Source: Arthrobacter globiformis
GTDB lineage: Bacteria > Actinomycetota > Actinomycetes > Actinomycetales > Micrococcaceae
Direction of reading: 5' to 3'
DNA: 64,000 bases
Assembly (NCBI RefSeq): GCF_030817195.1
Contig: NZ_JAUSYZ010000001.1
Location: forward strand, 2,542,001-2,606,000
Position numbers and translations under genes: made by a program. Shown here piece by piece: positions 60,073 to 64,000 of this stretch. The notes beneath the pieces are model-generated. The model was not told the origin of the DNA. It did no database searches and saw nothing but the letters and a program-made list of their open reading frames with translations. The first letter of the stretch is position 1. Each line of letters begins with the position of its first letter.

Positions 60073-63000
60073 AAATGCGACTCGATAACCTGCAGAGCCC
60101 TCCGCATTCCACCTCTACCATCGATCCCCCCATTCCTGAGATAACCGCGCCTCCGGCCGGGGACGGCTCTCCGGCCGCGCCGGCCACGGGTGCGGACATT
60201 GTCCTGGAACGCCGGCTGGCGGAACTGCTCGCATCTGTGGTGAAGAAGGACGACGTTCCCGTGGACGCCAACTTCTTCTACGAATTAGGTGCCGACTCGC
60301 TGGTGATGGCGCAGTTCTGCGCCCGGGTGCGCAAGCAGCCGGACCTGCCCGCGGTGTCGATCAAGGACATCTACCAGAACCCCACGATCTCGGCGCTGGC
60401 CGCGGCCCTGGCACCGGCGGAAGAGGCGACGGCGACGGTGCAGGTGCAGGACCGGCTGGCCGAGGTGCTCGCCGGCGTGCTCGGTATTGAGCACGTGCCG
60501 GTGGACGCCGATTTCTTCCAGGACCTGGGCGCGGACTCGCTGGTCATGGCGAAGTTCTGCGCCCGGATGCGTAAGCAGCCGGACCTGCCAGCGGTGTCGA
60601 TCAAGGACGTCTACCAGAACCCAACCATCTCGGCGCTGGCCGCGGCCCTGGCACCGGCGGAACAGGCGACGGCGCAGGTGCAGGTGCAGGACCGGCTGGC
60701 CGAGGTGCTCGCCGGCGTACTCGGCATCCAGCAGGTCCCGGTAGACGCCGATTTCTTCCAGGACCTGGGCGCGGACTCGCTGGTCATGGCGAAGTTCTGC
60801 GCCCGCTTGCGTAAGCAGCCGGACCTGCCGGCGGTGTCGATGAAGGACGTTTACGGTAACCCGAGCGTCTCGGCCCTCGCCGCGGCCCTGCAGGTCCCCT
60901 CCCAGCACTACCGGCATCAGGAGCCCTCGCCGGTCGCGGCTTCAGTGCCGGAGGCTCCGGCGCCCATGGACGCCCGGACTTGGGAGTACGTCGCCTGTGG
61001 CGCCCTGCAGGTGCTCGTCTACCTCGGCTACTGCCTCCTCGCTGGCTGGCTCGCGGTCGTGGGGTACCAGTGGATATTCCCGGAAGCGGGGCCGGGTAAC
61101 CACAATTGGTTGGGCCACGGCACGAGCCTGTTGGAGATCTACCTGCGGTCGATCGCCTTCGCCGGGGCGACGTTCGTGCTGCTGAGTATCCTGCCGGTGG
61201 CCGCAAAGTGGATTATCATCGGGCGCTTCCGCCCACAGGAGATCCGCATTTGGAGCCTTGCCTATTTCAGGTTCTGGCTGGTCAAGACCCTGATGCGAAC
61301 CTCCCCGCTGGTGTTGCTGAACGGCTCCCCGCTGACAACCTTCTACCTGAGGGCCATGGGTGCCAAGGTGGGCCGCAACGTCACGATCATGACCAAGCGC
61401 CTGCCGGTCTGCACCGACCTGCTCACGATCGGGGAGGGGACGGTGATCCGCAAGGACGTCGTCGCAAGCGGCTACCGGGCCCACGGCGGCGTCATCCAGT
61501 TCGGTGCGGTGACGCTGGGCCGTGACGTGCTCATCGGCGAGGGCAGCATCCTGGACATTAACACGGCCATGGGAGACGGCTCGCAGTTGGGCCACCGGTC
61601 CAGCCTGTACTCTGGCCAGTCGGTGCCCGTGGACGAGCGCTGGCACGGTACGCCGGGCAGGCGCACGGATGTGGACTTCCGCACGTTTGACGCCACGCCC
61701 TACCGGCCCTGGCGCCGGGGATGGTTCGCCTTCACCCAGTTCTTGACTGCGCTCGGCTTGGGCCGAGCCATGCTGACCATAGCCATCGCCCTGGTCGTCC
61801 TGGCGTTTCCGCGGGTGGCGGCGCTTCTGGAGCCGCAGCCGTTGGCGTTCACTGACTGGTCCTTCTACGCCCACGCCGTTGGCCTCGCCGGCCTGACCGT
61901 CTTCGGTGGAACGGTTATGGCCTTGGTCCTCGTAACGACCGTGCCGCGGCTGCTCAACCTCGCTCTGAAGCCCGACACGGTGTATCCGCTGTTCGGACTG
62001 CGTGACGCGGCGGCGCGGGCGCTGGCGAGGTTGACCAACAATTCCATGCTTGCAGGGTTGTTCGGCGACAGCTCGTACATCGTGAACTACCTGGGGGCCA
62101 TCGGGTACGACCTGGGGCAAGTCCAGCAGACCGGCTCGAACATGGGCACAGTGTTCAAGCACGACAACCCTTTCCTTTCGTCGATCGGCACCGGCACGAT
62201 GATCGCCGACGCGGTGTCGTTCATGAACACCGACCACTCGGCGACGTCATTCAAGGTCAGTCGGGCGACGATCGGCGCCCACAACTTCCTTGGCAACGGC
62301 GTTTTCTACCCGGCCGGTGCCAGGACCGGGGACAACTGCCTGCTCGCGACGATGGTGGCGGTCCCCATCGACGGACCGGTGCGGCATGACGTGGGCCTGC
62401 TCGGGTCACCGCCGTTCGAAATCCCCCGCTCGGTCCTGCGGGACGCCCTGCCCGAGGAACATGCGACCCGTGCGGGCTTCCGCCGTGACCTCTCGGCCAA
62501 GAACAGGCACAACCTGCGCACGATGGCCCTCCTCATGCTGGTGCGGTGGCTCAACGTCTCGCTGGCCATGATCGTCATGTTCGCTGCCGTCGAGCTGTCC
62601 GACCAATTCGGTTTCCTTGCCTTGAGCGCGGCCTTCGTCGTCGAGATGCTCGTGGTTGGCTTGCTTATCCCCAGCGGCATCGAGCACATCGTGACGCGGT
62701 CCCGGGGACTTCAGCCCCAGCTCTGCTCCATCTACAACCCCTACTTTTGGTGGCACGAGCGGTACTGGAAGCTGCAGCTCCAGAGCCGGTACCTGACCAT
62801 CCTCGACGGGACGCCGTTCAAGCCGCTGGTCTGGCGTCTGCTCGGCGTGCGGATCGGGTCCCGGGTCTTCGACGACGGCTGCGCGTTCCCAGAGCGGAGC
62901 CTGGTGACGATCGGCTCCCGCTGCACACTGAACGCCGGCTCCGCTGTCCAGTGCCATTCCCAGGAGGACGGAATGTTCAAGACCGACCACAGCATCCTTG

Positions 63001-63197
63001 GGGACGGCGTCACGCTCGGCGTCGGCTGCCTTGTCCACTACGGCGTGACCGTCGAAGACGGTGCCGTCGTCGCCGCCGACTCCTTCGTGATGAAGGGGAC
63101 GACCCTCCCCCGGGGAAGCGTGTGGGGTGGCAACCCGGCCGAAGAGGCCCGATCCGCCGCCACGTCCCCCCTCGCGCTGGAAAGGCCCGTGTCATGA
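60069..63197 (+). CDS. Triple carrier-domain protein on a polylysine-synthetase (Pls)-like membrane scaffold
   Basis: 1042 residues from GTG 60069. Residues 42-277 are three tandem carrier (thiolation) domains, each 80 residues, with phosphopantetheine serines at about Ser77, Ser157 and Ser237 in LGADSLVMA. The rest has membrane helix pairs at about 303-378, 565-640 and 815-875, alternating with three left-handed beta-helix-like soluble domains (GAKVGRNVTIMTKRLPVCTDLLTIGEGTVI; IGTGTMIADAVSFMNTDHS; GVRIGSRVFDDGCAFPERSLVTIG). This is the C-terminal layout of Pls/PosA synthetases, which make epsilon-poly-lysine and poly-diaminopropionate. Here the usual N-terminal adenylation domain is absent and carrier domains are tripled. 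Confidence 0.8.
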   Translation: MKMRLDNLQSPPHSTSTIDPPIPEITAPPAGDGSPAAPATGADIVLERRLAELLASVVKKDDVPVDANFFYELGADSLVMAQFCARVRKQPDLPAVSIKDIYQNPTISALAAALAPAEEATATVQVQDRLAEVLAGVLGIEHVPVDADFFQDLGADSLVMAKFCARMRKQPDLPAVSIKDVYQNPTISALAAALAPAEQATAQVQVQDRLAEVLAGVLGIQQVPVDADFFQDLGADSLVMAKFCARLRKQPDLPAVSMKDVYGNPSVSALAAALQVPSQHYRHQEPSPVAASVPEAPAPMDARTWEYVACGALQVLVYLGYCLLAGWLAVVGYQWIFPEAGPGNHNWLGHGTSLLEIYLRSIAFAGATFVLLSILPVAAKWIIIGRFRPQEIRIWSLAYFRFWLVKTLMRTSPLVLLNGSPLTTFYLRAMGAKVGRNVTIMTKRLPVCTDLLTIGEGTVIRKDVVASGYRAHGGVIQFGAVTLGRDVLIGEGSILDINTAMGDGSQLGHRSSLYSGQSVPVDERWHGTPGRRTDVDFRTFDATPYRPWRRGWFAFTQFLTALGLGRAMLTIAIALVVLAFPRVAALLEPQPLAFTDWSFYAHAVGLAGLTVFGGTVMALVLVTTVPRLLNLALKPDTVYPLFGLRDAAARALARLTNNSMLAGLFGDSSYIVNYLGAIGYDLGQVQQTGSNMGTVFKHDNPFLSSIGTGTMIADAVSFMNTDHSATSFKVSRATIGAHNFLGNGVFYPAGARTGDNCLLATMVAVPIDGPVRHDVGLLGSPPFEIPRSVLRDALPEEHATRAGFRRDLSAKNRHNLRTMALLMLVRWLNVSLAMIVMFAAVELSDQFGFLALSAAFVVEMLVVGLLIPSGIEHIVTRSRGLQPQLCSIYNPYFWWHERYWKLQLQSRYLTILDGTPFKPLVWRLLGVRIGSRVFDDGCAFPERSLVTIGSRCTLNAGSAVQCHSQEDGMFKTDHSILGDGVTLGVGCLVHYGVTVEDGAVVAADSFVMKGTTLPRGSVWGGNPAEEARSAATSPLALERPVS
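60181..60900 (+). repeat. Tandem 240-bp repeats encoding three carrier domains
   Basis: Three units with an exact 240-bp period (60181-60420, 60421-60660, 60661-60900). Units 2 and 3 are nearly identical at the DNA level; unit 1 is alike from its middle onwards. Silent sites are also conserved, which points to recent duplication or gene conversion. Confidence 0.9.
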
Positions 63198-63297
63198 CCA
63201 TCATCTCTGCGTTGACCTGCCGGGCCGCCGCCTCGTCCGCCCTCGCGCTGGAAAGGCCCGTATCATGACCACCACCTCTGCGCTGACCTGCCGCACC
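63164..63297 (+). repeat. Tandem 71-bp duplication across a gene junction
   Basis: The block CTCGCGCTGGAAAGGCCCGT, then TCATGACCA.CA.CTCTGCG.TGACCTGCCG occurs at 63171 and again 71 bases later at 63242, with five or six substitutions. Both copies contain the end of the Pls-like reading frame (LALERPVS) and an ATG start. Confidence 0.85.
63194..63268 (+). CDS. 24-codon ORF created by the junction duplication
   Basis: Copy 1 of the duplicated start (ATG 63194, overlapping the Pls-like stop) reads MTIISALTCRAAASSALALE and then RPVS, ending in a TGA that overlaps the NRPS ATG at 63265. It may act as a coupling leader or be a chance product. Confidence 0.4.
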   Translation: MTIISALTCRAAASSALALERPVS

Positions 63298-64000
63298 GCC
63301 GCCGACCGCTCGTCGGGCCCGGGCAACGGCCGGACCGCCCCCGCGGGTGCAGCGCCGACGGTGATTCCCAGGTGGACGCAGGAGCGCCAGCCGGGTCAGG
63401 GGCGGATCGAAGTGGCTGTGCCTGAGGACCTGCGCCAGGCCGTGCTGATACTGTCCCGCATGTTGGACGCGACCCCTGCATCGATCTGGATGGCAGCTCA
63501 TGCAAGGGTGCTCCAGGCGTTGTCCGGCGAAACAGAGGTCACGACCGGCTGCCAGGACGCGTCGGGGACCTGGCCCTGCGAACTCAATCTGGGACAAGGC
63601 TCATGGCATGCGCTGGTCTCCTCGGCGCGCATCCGGCAGGTCCAGGCCCACGCCGAGCGAGCCGGGGGGCCGCAGGCTTCCGGGACGTACGAGGTGGTAC
63701 TCAGCACAGACCATGACGAGGATTCCGAGCTCGCGGAAGGCCTCGTCCTGGGAGTGTCCCTCCGTGGCGCCGCAGGTGGCGAAGCGTTGAGCCTGCGCTA
63801 CCGCCGCGACGTCCTCGACGAGGACGCAGCCCTCCGGATCGCCGGCTATCACCTGAGCGCAGTCCGCCATCTGGTCGCCGACCCCGAGTCGGACCCCGAC
63901 GACGTTGATCTCGTCGGTCCCGAGGAGCGGCGCCTGCAACTGGAACAGCTGGCCGGACCCGAGCGGCCCCGGCCCCAGCGGCGCTTCCACGAGCTGTTCG
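63265..64000 (+). CDS. NRPS start: condensation-like region then adenylation domain (partial)
   Basis: At least 245 residues from ATG 63265; runs off the window. After a disordered start (about 35 residues) a shortened condensation-like segment follows: AVPEDLRQAVLILSRMLDATPASIWMAAHARVLQALSG, then LSLRYRRDVLDEDAALRIAGYHLSAVRHLVADPESDPDDVDLVGPEER, which is the end of a C domain. No HHxxxDG catalytic motif is seen. RRFHELF at the edge is the start of an adenylation domain. The A domain missing from the Pls-like protein would lie here. Coupled by ATGA overlaps to the genes before it. Confidence 0.8.
   Translation, partial: MTTTSALTCRTAADRSSGPGNGRTAPAGAAPTVIPRWTQERQPGQGRIEVAVPEDLRQAVLILSRMLDATPASIWMAAHARVLQALSGETEVTTGCQDASGTWPCELNLGQGSWHALVSSARIRQVQAHAERAGGPQASGTYEVVLSTDHDEDSELAEGLVLGVSLRGAAGGEALSLRYRRDVLDEDAALRIAGYHLSAVRHLVADPESDPDDVDLVGPEERRLQLEQLAGPERPRPQRRFHELF

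Noticed and set aside
60181..60900. Non-coding tandem repeat or mobile array
   Set aside because: The 240-bp units are in frame and each encodes a carrier domain with the phosphopantetheine motif.
60942..62237. 431-aa minus-strand frame inside the Pls-like gene
   Set aside because: Gln/His/Arg-rich shadow product; the plus-strand product has ordered domains and membrane helices.

Overview
This window looks like an accessory region of a high-GC actinobacterium, most likely an Arthrobacter/Pseudarthrobacter-type member of the Micrococcaceae. The reasons are GC-rich codon use, many GTG starts, GTGA/ATGA start-stop overlaps, and typical actinobacterial families (DUF1206, DUF2510, DUF4189, ScbR-type TetR, mycothiol-dependent isomerase family). 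Whether it lies on a plasmid or in a chromosomal island cannot be told from the sequence. No complete rRNA or tRNA gene and no CRISPR array was seen.

Layout. 1-5.4 kb: debris of mobile elements (a collapsed serine resolvase, IS21 IstB and IS110-like scraps), a secreted NHL-repeat protein, a SnoaL-like protein and a decayed CBS gene. 5.5-9.2 kb: a CheY-like regulator beside a Tat-signal protein coupled to a large multicopper oxidase that has no signal of its own. 9.2-16.9 kb: SRPBCC/CBS pair, second CheY-like protein, DUF695 protein, decayed IS256 element, stress membrane protein, STAS-like protein, resolvase HTH scrap. 17.3-20.9 kb: a compact five-gene cassette (small one-helix peptide with a cysteine-bracketed basic tail, ABC ATPase, small membrane protein, ABC permease, M50 site-2-type protease) that reads as a peptide maturation and export system. 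21-30.4 kb: VOC protein, AMIN-like secreted protein, broken flavin-reductase-like gene, small proteins, DUF1206 protein, ScbR-like regulator, IS256 scrap, secreted serine hydrolase.

31.0-32.2 kb holds two tandem copies, and 50.3-50.9 kb a third, of a repeat that contains a tRNA 3'-end-like sequence, a terminator and tiny minus-strand ORFs with perfect Shine-Dalgarno sequences. 32.4-44.3 kb: truncated LacI-type protein, broken DUF2510 gene, double-GNAT protein, orphaned LuxR-type response regulator beside kinase debris, secreted DUF4189 and LamG proteins, NERD-like protein, TetR plus truncated mycothiol-enzyme pair. 44.4-50.1 kb: SRPBCC-hydrolase fusion, frameshifted zinc-ribbon/nuclease gene, secreted protein, integrase remnant. 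51.8-54.3 kb: an intact histidine kinase/response regulator pair, paralogous to the broken one at 37.4 kb. 55.4-57.0 kb: patatin-like phospholipase with a small partner. 57.1-58.2 kb: ABC-permease and GH15 trehalase remnants.

58.98-64.0 kb is the start of a biosynthetic cluster that runs off the window: an SbnA-type enzyme, a membrane protein with three tandem carrier domains on a polylysine-synthetase (Pls)-like scaffold, and an NRPS whose adenylation domain begins at the edge. Together they suggest a diaminopropionate-derived peptide or poly(amino acid) made by a rearranged Pls system.

Much of the window is genetically decayed: about fifteen genes show frameshifts, internal deletions or truncation, often beside mobile-element scraps. 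Some single-base frameshifts could be sequencing errors.
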